Below are positions 25,878 to 33,652 of a stretch of 64,000 nt of DNA, piece after piece. Made by a program: the position numbers and the translations under genes. The stretch comes from Stackebrandtia endophytica (lineage in GTDB: Bacteria; Actinomycetota; Actinomycetes; Mycobacteriales; Micromonosporaceae). The stretch spans positions 3,596,001 through 3,660,000 of the forward strand of contig NZ_VFOW01000001.1 in NCBI RefSeq assembly GCF_006716355.1. The letters are read 5' to 3'. The notes beneath the pieces were generated by a model. That model saw nothing but the letters and a program-made list of their open reading frames with translations, did not search any database and was not told the DNA's origin. Every line of letters begins with the position of its first letter. Positions within the stretch are counted from its first letter, which is position 1.

Positions 25878-26417
25878 ATGACCCCACGGATTGATCGAGT
25901 GCCCTATGACGGTGCGGTCGCGCAGCGCATGATCGCCCTCGTGCAGGCGGAATACGTCCGGCGATACGGCGGAGAGGACGCGACCCCGTTGCGCCCGGCC
26001 GACTTCGAGCCCCCACATGGCGGCTTCTTCGTGTGTTACCTGGGCGAGGAGCCGGTGGCGACCGGTGCCTGGCGTCGGTACGGCGCCGAGGACGCCGAGA
26101 TGAAGCGGCTGTTCGTCACCGAGTCGGCGCGTGGGCGGGGACTGGCCCGAGCCATGGTCGCTCACCTGGAGTCCGATGCGCGCGCTCACGGCCGGACCCG
26201 GATGATCCTGGAGTCGGGATCCGAACAGCCGGAGGCGTTGGCCCTGTACGCCTCGCTCGGTTACCGGCCGGTGACTCCGTTCGGTGTGTACGCGAACGAG
26301 CCGGGCGCACGGCATCTCGGTAGAACGCTGAACGGTGCTGATGCCGATATCTCGATTGGGACCGTTGGTGCTGCTGTGTCCATTGACGGCATGGCGGAGC
26401 CGGGAAGCTTGATGTGA
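25878..26417 (+). CDS. GNAT family N-acetyltransferase
   Basis: 179 residues. The acetyl-CoA binding loop ARGRGLARAMVAHLE is clear, preceded by the strand EMKRLFVTESAR and followed by LYASLGYRPVTPFG. The C-terminal 30 residues extend beyond the usual domain end and look unstructured. The ATG at 25878 lies 7 nt behind CATTCT, a leaderless arrangement shared with several neighbours. The acceptor substrate is unknown; no operon partner. Confidence 0.87.
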   Translation: MTPRIDRVPYDGAVAQRMIALVQAEYVRRYGGEDATPLRPADFEPPHGGFFVCYLGEEPVATGAWRRYGAEDAEMKRLFVTESARGRGLARAMVAHLESDARAHGRTRMILESGSEQPEALALYASLGYRPVTPFGVYANEPGARHLGRTLNGADADISIGTVGAAVSIDGMAEPGSLM

Positions 26418-26484
26418 TTGAACTTTCGGGTGAGTTGTCGCCTACTCGGGCACCGTCGTTGCGGGATGCCCTAGGCTCGAATAC

Positions 26485-26817
26485 GTGACCATGCCAACGC
26501 CACCCCCATCTCAGCCGCGGCCACCGGAGCGGCGGATCGCGATTGACACTCCTTCGGACATGGAAACTGGCGTATACGCCAATTTCGTTGCCATCTGGCA
26601 CGATTCGGAGACCTTCACGCTGGACTTCGCCACCATCACTCGGCCGCCCAAGCCGACCGAGGACACCAAGTCCGGTGAGGTCTACCTGCACACCCCGGCT
26701 CGGGTGGTGTCGCGGGTGAAGATTCCGCCGTCGCAGGTGTTCGAGATCATGAAGGCACTGGAGCAGCAACTGTCCAATTGGGAGCGCGAGACCGGACGAC
26801 GTAAGACGCAGGAGTAA
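26485..26817 (+). CDS. DUF3467 family protein
   Basis: 110 residues. The central phrase YANFVAIWHDSETFTLDFATI and the later ARVVSRVKIPPSQVFEIMKALEQQL match DUF3467, a small bacterial family of unknown function. The N-terminus is Pro-rich and the C-terminal helix is charged. The GTG at 26485 (or ATG at 26491) lies 7 nt after TAGGCT (26472-26477), suggesting a leaderless mRNA. Confidence 0.8.
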   Translation: MTMPTPPPSQPRPPERRIAIDTPSDMETGVYANFVAIWHDSETFTLDFATITRPPKPTEDTKSGEVYLHTPARVVSRVKIPPSQVFEIMKALEQQLSNWERETGRRKTQE

Positions 26818-27056
26818 TCTCCAGCGGAGTAGTCTTGTCTCCCAATGAATCCTGACACTCCAATGTCGGCACCAGGGTGGTTGGCGGCTGGGCAAATGGG
26901 GCTTCGGATGTCTGAGGCGACCGCCGGACCTCGGCATCACCGCGGTCCGTCGTCCGCTGACGCCGGTTCGAGGTGTCCGAGATCGACCTGCCGGGGCGAT
27001 ACCTGAACGCCGGTGAATCGCCCGCGACCCCGGTCGCAGGCTCCTTCACACATACG

Positions 27057-27093
27057 AACGCCGAGGTTCGGAATGCATCCAGACCTCGGCGTT
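27057..27093 (-). terminator. Terminator after tRNA-Gly
   Basis: AACGCCGAGGT and ACCTCGGCGTT form a perfect 11-bp stem immediately downstream of the leftward tRNA. Confidence 0.75.
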
Positions 27094-27100
27094 TGCTGCT

Positions 27101-27174
27101 TGGAGCGGGCGACGGGAATCGAACCCGCGTCCTCAGCTTGGGAAGCTGATGTTCTACCATTGAACCACGCCCGC
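27101..27174 (-). tRNA. tRNA-Gly (CCC)
   Basis: 74 nt with encoded CCA. The acceptor stem is GCGGGCG, the D arm GGTTCAATGGTAGAAC, the anticodon loop TTCCCAA (CCC) and the T loop GGTTCGATTCC. Confidence 0.96.
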
Positions 27175-27255
27175 GTAGTGTTGCCACTGTATCGGACCAC
27201 TAAGAGGGGCCTCCCGGCGGTCCTGGGGCGGTCGGTGGAACGTAGGCTCTGCGGC

Positions 27256-27846
27256 ATGTTGCTGTCGGATCGTGACATTGTCGCCGAGGTCAAGGCCGGT
27301 CGGCTCGGGGTGGAGCCGTTCGCCGCCGACCTCATTCAGCCATCCAGTGTGGACGTTCGTCTCGACCGTTGGTTTCGGGTGTTCAACAACCAGAAGTACA
27401 CCCACATCGATCCGGCCACCCGGCAGGACGAACTCACCTCCTTGACCGAGGTCGAGGACGGTGAACCGTTCGTGCTGCACCCCGGTGAGTTCGTGCTCGG
27501 CTCGACCTTCGAGGTGTTCACGCTTCCCGACGATCTGGCGGCCCGGCTGGAGGGCAAGTCGTCGCTGGGGCGGTTGGGCCTGTTGACCCACTCGACCGCC
27601 GGATTCATCGACCCCGGGTTCAGCGGACACGTGACCCTGGAGTTGTCCAATGTGGCTAACCTGCCCATCACGCTGTGGCCGGGCATGAAGATCGGACAGC
27701 TGTGCCTGTTCCGGCTGTCGTCGCCGGCGGAACACCCATACGGCTCATCGGTTTACGGATCCCGCTATCAGGGACAGCGCGGACCGACGCCGTCCCGCTC
27801 GTGGAAGAACTGGCAGACCACTCCGACCAATCCGACGTCACCCTGA
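27256..27846 (+). CDS. dcd: dCTP deaminase
   Basis: 196 residues. It deaminates dCTP to dUTP (in the bifunctional subtype directly to dUMP) for thymidylate synthesis. Signature blocks are [60 protein letters not shown] with the catalytic glutamate just downstream in VTLELSN, and the C-terminal lid [12 protein letters not shown]. The ATG at 27256 is exactly 7 nt behind TAGGCT, so the mRNA should be leaderless. It stands alone and is divergent from tRNA-Gly. Confidence 0.96.
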   Translation: MLLSDRDIVAEVKAGRLGVEPFAADLIQPSSVDVRLDRWFRVFNNQKYTHIDPATRQDELTSLTEVEDGEPFVLHPGEFVLGSTFEVFTLPDDLAARLEGKSSLGRLGLLTHSTAGFIDPGFSGHVTLELSNVANLPITLWPGMKIGQLCLFRLSSPAEHPYGSSVYGSRYQGQRGPTPSRSWKNWQTTPTNPTSP

Positions 27847-27925
27847 GGTGTTGATCGGTGACGTTACGTCATCGAATGTCGGGAAAACACCAATATTCGT
27901 GGTGAAACGCCATTAGCGTTTTGCC

Positions 27926-28759
27926 ATGGACATAACCAGTAGTTTCCAAAGCGCTTTGGACGCGGTGGTGACGTTCCTGCCCAAGGCTGTGGCGTTCCTG
28001 GCCATCCTGGTCATCGGTTGGATCATCGCCAAGGTACTGCGCAAGGTCATCACGAAGCTGTTGGCGCGCGTCGGCCTCGATCGGGTGGCCGAACGTGGCG
28101 GACTGCGACGGTTCACCGGGAAGTACACGGTCAGTGAGCTGACCGGGATGCTGGTGTACTTCGCGATCCTGCTGTTCACCCTTCAGTTCGCGTTCAACGT
28201 GTTCGGGGCCAACCCGGTCAGCCAACTGTTGAACTCGCTGGTCGCCTGGTTGCCGCAGCTGTTCATCGCGGGCGTCATCATGGTGGTCGCCTTCGCGATC
28301 GCCAACACCGTGTACGACCTGGTGTCCGGCGCCATGTCCCAAATGTCCTACGGCCGTCCGATGGCGCGAGTGGCTCAGGTCCTCATCATCGCGGTCGCCG
28401 CGATCGCGGCACTGAACCAGATCGGCATCGCCACCACCGTCACCACCCCGATCCTGATAGCCGGACTGGCCATGATCGTCGGTGTGGTCGTGGTGGGTGT
28501 CGGCGGCGGAATGATCGCCCCGATGCGCGACCGCTGGGAACGGATGTTGGGCGCCGCCGAGGCCGAGACCGGCAAACTCTCCGCAGCGCGTGCCGACCAG
28601 CAGTCCGGGCAGGAGTTCGGACAACCCAGCTACCGGTCGGCGACCTACCCGGGGACCGACACGGCGGCGACGCAGCAACCGCAGGTCGGCTCCACACAAC
28701 CCTCCTCAACGGAGGAACACCGGTCCGGAGGCCAGGGACAGCCGCCGCCACCGATGTAG
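27926..28759 (+). CDS. Mechanosensitive-channel-like conserved TM-helix protein
   Basis: 277 residues with about five hydrophobic helices between residues 18 and 195, including repeated amphipathic units (VVTFLPKAVAFLAILVIGWIIAKVLRKVI and later SLVAWLPQLFIAGVIMVVAFAIANTVYDLV). This is the conserved TM-helix repeat domain (PF05552 type) found next to MscS channels. The MscS beta domain is absent. The last 80 residues are Gln/Ser/Pro-rich. The ATG lies 6 nt behind TAGCGT, so probably leaderless. Its role may be as a small mechanosensitive or scaffold membrane protein. Confidence 0.8.
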   Translation: MDITSSFQSALDAVVTFLPKAVAFLAILVIGWIIAKVLRKVITKLLARVGLDRVAERGGLRRFTGKYTVSELTGMLVYFAILLFTLQFAFNVFGANPVSQLLNSLVAWLPQLFIAGVIMVVAFAIANTVYDLVSGAMSQMSYGRPMARVAQVLIIAVAAIAALNQIGIATTVTTPILIAGLAMIVGVVVVGVGGGMIAPMRDRWERMLGAAEAETGKLSAARADQQSGQEFGQPSYRSATYPGTDTAATQQPQVGSTQPSSTEEHRSGGQGQPPPPM

Positions 28760-28773
28760 TCGAACGTTCATCT

Positions 28774-28808
28774 GATGGAGGTGCGTTACGGGGGTACGCA
28801 CCTCCATC
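28774..28808. terminator. Bidirectional terminator
   Basis: GATGGAGGTGCGT and ACGCACCTCCATC form a perfect 13-bp stem between convergent genes. Confidence 0.8.
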
Positions 28809-28817
28809 GTCATGTCG

Positions 28818-31058
28818 TCATCGTCCCGCCGGCTCCAATCGCACCACGATCGCCTTGGAGACCGGGGTGTTGGAGCGTTTCGCGGTCGCCGACAACGCCA
28901 CCAGCGGATTCGCTTCGGGAAAATAGGTCGCCGCGCAGCCGGCGGCGATCGGATAGGGCACCACTCGGAAACGCTCGGCGCGTCGTTCCTCCCCGTCGGG
29001 CCATTCGCTGACCAGGTCGACGTGGTCGTCGGCGGCGATACCCAACTCCGTCAGGTCGTCCGGGTTGCAGAACACCACACGTCGACCTCCCTTGATGCCG
29101 CGGTACCGATCGTCCAACCCGTAGATCGTGGTGTTGTACTGGTCATGACTTCGCAGTGACTGCAACAGGAGTCGACCCGCCGGGACCTGCGGAGCAGTCG
29201 GCCGGTTATGACTGAAGCGGGCCTTGCCGTCGGGGGTGGTGAACCGGCGGCCGTCACGCGGCGGGTGCGGCAGGGTGAATCCGGTGCCACGAACCCGGTG
29301 CTCATAGTCGTCGAACCCGGGCACCACGGCGGCGATGTGTTGCCGCACCGCCCGGTAGTCGGCTTCGAACTCCCGCCACGGCAAGGTGTCTCCCAACAGC
29401 GCGGTGCCCAGGCGACTGATGAGCGCGACCTCGCTGAGCAGATACGGCGACACCGGGGCAAGCCGTCCGCGGGAGGCGTGAACGTTGCTCATGGAATCCT
29501 CGACCGTCACGAACTGGGTTCCCGCCGCTTGAGTGTCCACTTCGGTTCGGCCCAGGACCGGCAGGATCAGGCCGGTTCTGCCGGGCACCACATGGGAGCG
29601 GTTGAGAGTCGTGGAAATGTGGACGGTCAAATCCTGTTGCCGCAGTGCGGCTTCGGTGACGGCCGTGTCCGGGCTGGCGGCGGCGAAATTACCGCCCAGT
29701 CCTATGAAGACACGAGCCCGGCCGTCCCGCATGGCGTCGATGGCGGCGACGGCGTGGTAGCCGGCCTCCGCGGGCACCTCGATCCCGAATTCCGACTCCA
29801 GCGCCGGAATCCACGGTGGTGGGACCTCCCAGATACCCATGGTGCGGTCGCCCTGGACGTTGCTGTGTCCCCGAACCGGGCACAGACCCGCGCCGGGCCG
29901 CCCGATCATGCCGCGCAACAGTTGGACGTTCACGATCTCCTGGATCGTGGCGACGGCCTCGGTGTGCTGGGTCAGGCCCATCGCCCAGCAGACGATGGTG
30001 GCGTCGCTGTCGGCGAAGCGATCGGCGGCGGCCTCGATCTCGTCGCGGGTGAGCCCGGTGGCGGCGGTGGTGAACTCCCAGTCCACCGTGCTGTCGGCGT
30101 AGTCGTCGTAGCCGCTGGTGTGTTCGGCGATGAACGCGGTGTCGATGGCGCCGCGTTGCCGCAGCAGCGCACCGATCGCGGTGAACAAGGCGTGGTCGCC
30201 ACCCAGTTTGATGCGCAGGAACTGGTCCGCCAGCGGAGTACCGCCGCCGAGGACACCGCGCGGTGTCTGCGGGTTCTTGAAGTTCAGCAGCCCGGCCTCG
30301 GGCATCGGGTTGATCGCGAGGATGCTCGCGCCGTTCTTCTTCGCCTTCTCCAGGGCGGTGAGCATCCGCGGATGGTTGGTTCCGGGGTTCTGCCCGACGA
30401 TGACCAGCAGGTCTGCCTGATGGATGTCGTCCAGGGTCACCGATCCCTTGCCGATACCGATGGTCTCCGACAGCGCGACACCGGAGGACTCATGGCAGTA
30501 GTTGCTGCAATCGGGCAGGTTGTTCGTCCCGAACGCGCGCGCCAACAGCTGGTAGCAGAATGCGGCCTCGTTGGAGGTGCGCCCGCTGGTGTAGAACACC
30601 GCCTGATCGGGGTGGTCGAGTCCGGTCAGTTGCTCGGCGATCAACGCGAACGCGTCGTTCCAGGAGATTGCCTCGTAGTGGTCGGAGTCGGGGCGGCGCA
30701 CCATCGGGCGGCTGATGCGTCCGGCGCGGCCCAGCCGGTGATCGGTCCAGGTCGCCAGCTCCGATATCGAGTGCTCGGCGAAGAACCCGGCATCGGCCTG
30801 GTTCCGGGTGGCCTCCTCGGCGATCGCCTTGGCGCCGTTCTCGCAGAACTCGGCGGTGGAGCGGTGTTCGGGCTCTGGCCACGCGCAGCCCGGGCAGTCG
30901 AAACCGTCGGCCTGGTTGATCCGCAGCAGGGCCCGCGCGCCCCGCGTCACCCCCGGTTTGCCGAGTGCATAGCGCAGACCGGTGACGACGCCGGGAATCC
31001 CGGCCGCGGTGCGCTTCGGCGCGGAGACGGACGGGTCATCGTGCTCGGGTGTGGACAT
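28818..31058 (-). CDS. FdhF/YdeP family molybdopterin oxidoreductase
   Basis: 746 residues from the ATG at 31058 (GGAAAGG upstream). It is related to the alpha subunit of formate dehydrogenases. It keeps the cysteines of FDCPGCAWPEPEH near the N-terminus, EAISWNDAFALIAEQL, YTSGRTSNEAAFCYQLLARAFGTNNLPDCSNYCHESSG, VVIGQNPGTNHPR-like pterin loops and a C-terminal dinucleotide-binding domain (SLRSHDQYNTTIYGLDDRYRGI). The full four-cysteine ferredoxin-like iron-sulfur motif is not obvious. This is typical of YdeP proteins, linked to acid resistance and of uncertain substrate. It is cytoplasmic and has no adjacent electron-transfer subunits. Confidence 0.9.
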   Translation of the reverse strand: MSTPEHDDPSVSAPKRTAAGIPGVVTGLRYALGKPGVTRGARALLRINQADGFDCPGCAWPEPEHRSTAEFCENGAKAIAEEATRNQADAGFFAEHSISELATWTDHRLGRAGRISRPMVRRPDSDHYEAISWNDAFALIAEQLTGLDHPDQAVFYTSGRTSNEAAFCYQLLARAFGTNNLPDCSNYCHESSGVALSETIGIGKGSVTLDDIHQADLLVIVGQNPGTNHPRMLTALEKAKKNGASILAINPMPEAGLLNFKNPQTPRGVLGGGTPLADQFLRIKLGGDHALFTAIGALLRQRGAIDTAFIAEHTSGYDDYADSTVDWEFTTAATGLTRDEIEAAADRFADSDATIVCWAMGLTQHTEAVATIQEIVNVQLLRGMIGRPGAGLCPVRGHSNVQGDRTMGIWEVPPPWIPALESEFGIEVPAEAGYHAVAAIDAMRDGRARVFIGLGGNFAAASPDTAVTEAALRQQDLTVHISTTLNRSHVVPGRTGLILPVLGRTEVDTQAAGTQFVTVEDSMSNVHASRGRLAPVSPYLLSEVALISRLGTALLGDTLPWREFEADYRAVRQHIAAVVPGFDDYEHRVRGTGFTLPHPPRDGRRFTTPDGKARFSHNRPTAPQVPAGRLLLQSLRSHDQYNTTIYGLDDRYRGIKGGRRVVFCNPDDLTELGIAADDHVDLVSEWPDGEERRAERFRVVPYPIAAGCAATYFPEANPLVALSATAKRSNTPVSKAIVVRLEPAGR

Positions 31059-31150
31059 GGGCCTGGGCCTTTCCGGTGGCTGGTGGCGTCCAGTATGAAT
31101 GGCCGACATTGCGGATGCCTCCGGTGAGGTTCATCTGACACCATGTATTT

Positions 31151-32341
31151 ATGGGCATCGACGTTACGCCGGTCTGGGTGGTATTGGGGGTATCGATCGG
31201 CGGTGCCTTCCTCATCAGTCTCGCCCGCATGGTGTTGAGTCGAGTGTGGAGCCGCCGGAATCGGGTCACCACGCTGATGAAGCTGATCTACCGGCCCACG
31301 CAGCTGTTCACGGCACTACTGGTGGCTCGGTTGAGTCTGCTGTTCGTCGACGTCACCGAACTGCACATCGACACGGGGCACTGGGTGACGCTGGGGTTGC
31401 TCGCCAACGGCGCCTGGCTGATCACCCGGCTGTTGCGTTCGGTCCGGATGTCCGCGGAACGGGGCGCCGACGACGACGAGCCCGAGGACATCGAGATGCG
31501 TCGGCGGCGCACCCAGTCGGTGATCGTGTACCGGGTCGGCAGCGGCATCACCTGGATTGTGGCGTTCGCGGCGGGAATGCTGACGTTTCCGGAGGCGCGC
31601 AGCTTCGGCACCGGTCTGCTGGCCTCGGCCGGTGTGGTCGGCGCGATCATGGGTTTGGCGGCGCAGTCGCTGCTCAAGGACGCCTTCGCGGGTGTCCGGT
31701 TGGCATTCGGGGACGCCTTGCGGCTGGGCGACATCGTGGTCGTGGAGGGGGAGTGGGGCAAGGTCGAGAAGATCGCTTTGACCTATGTGGTCATTCGCAT
31801 CTGGGACAAGCGGTGTCTGATCCTGCCCAGCTCGTTCTTCGCCACGACCCCCTTTTCCAACTGGACCATCGGCTCGATGAACCTCACCACCGTCGTCCTG
31901 TTCGATGTGGACTGGAGCTTCCCCGTGAAGGAGGCGCGCCGAGAACTGGCGCGCATCACCGCCGCCAGTCCCCATTGGGACGGAAAGGCGCAGCATCTCC
32001 AGGTCACCGACGCGGTCGGGCCGTACCTGCGGATTCGGGCGACCGCCTCGGCTCCCAACGCGGACAGCTGGTGGTCGCTGCAATGTGAGATCCGGGAGGG
32101 CCTGACCGGCTGGGTCGCCCGCCACCATCCCGAGTGCGTACCCACGATGCGGCTGTCACGCGACCCGGTCCCGCCCGGACCACCGCCCGAAGACGCCACG
32201 ATGGCCGAGACGATCGTCCAGCCGACACCGCTGAAGCCGTTGCCGCGCGCCGATGACGGCCCGGCGGTGACGGTGACCCGACAACCCGACCGACGTCGGG
32301 CGCCCGACGCGGTATGGACCGACCCGGAAGGGGGTGGGTAA
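31151..32341 (+). CDS. MscS family mechanosensitive ion channel
   Basis: 396 residues. Helices lie near residues 8-26, 44-64, 72-90, 118-140 and 146-165. The pore helix/beta junction is GVVGAIMGLAAQSLLKDAFAGVRLAF, followed by the MscS beta domain GDIVVVEGEWGKVEKIALTYVVIRIWDKRCLILPSSFFATTPFSNW. The C-terminal cage segment is extended by about 70 Pro-rich residues. It opens under membrane tension to release solutes during hypoosmotic shock. The stop codon overlaps the start of the next gene (TAATG), so the two are coupled. Confidence 0.92.
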   Translation: MGIDVTPVWVVLGVSIGGAFLISLARMVLSRVWSRRNRVTTLMKLIYRPTQLFTALLVARLSLLFVDVTELHIDTGHWVTLGLLANGAWLITRLLRSVRMSAERGADDDEPEDIEMRRRRTQSVIVYRVGSGITWIVAFAAGMLTFPEARSFGTGLLASAGVVGAIMGLAAQSLLKDAFAGVRLAFGDALRLGDIVVVEGEWGKVEKIALTYVVIRIWDKRCLILPSSFFATTPFSNWTIGSMNLTTVVLFDVDWSFPVKEARRELARITAASPHWDGKAQHLQVTDAVGPYLRIRATASAPNADSWWSLQCEIREGLTGWVARHHPECVPTMRLSRDPVPPGPPPEDATMAETIVQPTPLKPLPRADDGPAVTVTRQPDRRRAPDAVWTDPEGGG

Positions 32342-33351
32342 TGTCAGCCGGTGTGGATGAGTACGCGTCTGACCTAACCGCCAAAGTCGCCGCCGCCTGG
32401 CGGGATTTCACCAGCGCGCTGGCCGTTGCGCTGCCCACCCTCCCGGTGGGTGCCGATCTCGCGTTGATTCTGGATCCGACCGCCTCGGGTACCGGTAACG
32501 CGGTGTACGACGTCTCGTTGACCGTCCCGGCGGTGGGACAGATCCGTGCCGACGCGACCTCCAACGCGACTCTTCCGACCGCTGCGCAACTGGGGCGGAC
32601 CGCGGTCGGGCAACTGGTGGCACTGGGATGGCAGCCGCCCGGGGTGTTGGAGGGCACCGGGCAACGGTTCGGTTTGCACACCGAAACCGACACCGCCGAC
32701 GAGTTGGCGACGATCGTGGCGCGAACCATGCGGGACGTCTACGGGGCACCGCATCCGGCGTTCCTCACCTACGACTACCAGGCCGAGGACGGAGAGACCT
32801 CACCACTGGTGTTGGCCCCGGCCCGACCGGTGACCGGTGACGTCGACGACGAGCCGGCCGAAGCGGAGGAACTCCCGCCGACCACCTCCGGCCCACTGGG
32901 TGAGGTGGTGGCGACGGTGGTGGCCGCCATGCAGCACACCACGCCGTCCCACCTGGCCATCGACGAGGACCATGAGATCAGCCTGCGGGCCGGTTCGGCG
33001 ATGGTGTTCATCAAACCGACCGAACGGCCGGCGGTGGTCGACGTGTACTCGCCGCTGCTGACCGAGGTCGAGACCAACGAGCGACTGTTCCGGGAGCTGT
33101 CGGAGTTGACCCGGCGGCTGCCGATCGGTCGGCTCTACCACTCCGAGGGCACGATCTGGGCGTCGGTTCCGGTGTACGGCCGGGATTTCCAGCCGTCGCA
33201 CCTGATGCTGGCGGTGCAGTCGATGACCCGACTCGCCGACGACCTCGACGACCGACTCCAGGAGAAGTTCGGCGGCCGTCGGTTCTTCGACACCAAGACC
33301 ACCACCCGCGACGACTCCGAGGACACACCCCCGATGGGGATGTACCTCTGA
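32341..33351 (+). CDS. Protein with two TY-Chap/YbjN-like domains
   Basis: 336 residues. Two similar alpha/beta halves (about 1-150 and 195-315) are separated by an acidic linker (DVDDEPAEAEELPP). The second half, GSAMVFIKPTERPAVVDVYSPLL followed by LFRELSELTRRLPIGRLYHSEGTIWASVPVYG, resembles the YbjN/type III chaperone-like fold that actinobacterial annotation calls TY-Chap. The start is ATG 32341, overlapping the MscS stop by 1 nt. The last base of its TGA stop is also the first base of the inserted MITE-like element, so the original 3' flank has been altered. Function unknown, presumably tied to the channel. Confidence 0.75.
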   Translation: MSAGVDEYASDLTAKVAAAWRDFTSALAVALPTLPVGADLALILDPTASGTGNAVYDVSLTVPAVGQIRADATSNATLPTAAQLGRTAVGQLVALGWQPPGVLEGTGQRFGLHTETDTADELATIVARTMRDVYGAPHPAFLTYDYQAEDGETSPLVLAPARPVTGDVDDEPAEAEELPPTTSGPLGEVVATVVAAMQHTTPSHLAIDEDHEISLRAGSAMVFIKPTERPAVVDVYSPLLTEVETNERLFRELSELTRRLPIGRLYHSEGTIWASVPVYGRDFQPSHLMLAVQSMTRLADDLDDRLQEKFGGRRFFDTKTTTRDDSEDTPPMGMYL

Positions 33352-33533
33352 GAAGCTGTCTTTGAACCTGCTGTTCTGTTGCGCGTCGACCAGACGGGCG
33401 CCTCACGGTGTTGTCGGTGTCCGCGCATACACAGTGCCTTTTTCAAAAGCGCCGGTATGCAGAGACGCCTCCGCCACTGCGATCCACTCGCCCTGGTACC
33501 GCTCACGACGAACGAGGTCCAAAGACAGCTTCT
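33351..33533. mobile_element. MITE-like 183-bp element with 18-bp inverted termini
   Basis: The left end AGAAGCTGTCTTTGAACC (33351-33368) and the reverse complement of the right end (33516-33533) agree at 17 of 18 positions. There is no transposase frame inside. A right-end-like solo copy lies at 59316-59343 and a degenerate left-part relative at 24400-24455, so this is a dispersed family. I see no clear target duplication. One end coincides with the stop codon of the gene at 32341. The other supplies the last nine codons and the stop of the leftward small gene at 33503-33652. Confidence 0.65.
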
Positions 33534-33652
33534 AACCGCCTGCGGTCCCGGTCGAACCAGTCGCGGCTTTTCTTGGTACACAACGGGATAAGCGTCGCGA
33601 TGGCGAGTATGACCAATATGAGCAGGTAAGGCCCTGGGGTTGTGGATTCCAT
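33503..33652 (-). CDS. Small single-helix membrane protein coupled to the Hsp70 gene
   Basis: 49 residues, MESTTPGPYLLILVILAIAT and onward. One membrane helix (about 8-27) is followed by a basic tail (CTKKSRDWFDRDRRR). The ATG at 33652 overlaps the TGA of the upstream Hsp70-like gene (TGATG), a coupling used repeatedly in this genome, which argues that it is real. The final residues EAVFGPRSS and the stop codon are encoded by the right end of the MITE-like element, so the native C-terminus has been replaced or truncated. Function unknown. Confidence 0.55.
   Translation of the reverse strand: MESTTPGPYLLILVILAIATLIPLCTKKSRDWFDRDRRRLEAVFGPRSS

Noticed and set aside
29208..31127. Open frame of about 640 codons antisense to the molybdopterin enzyme
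   Set aside because: Shadow reading; no family features, and the minus-strand gene is unambiguous.
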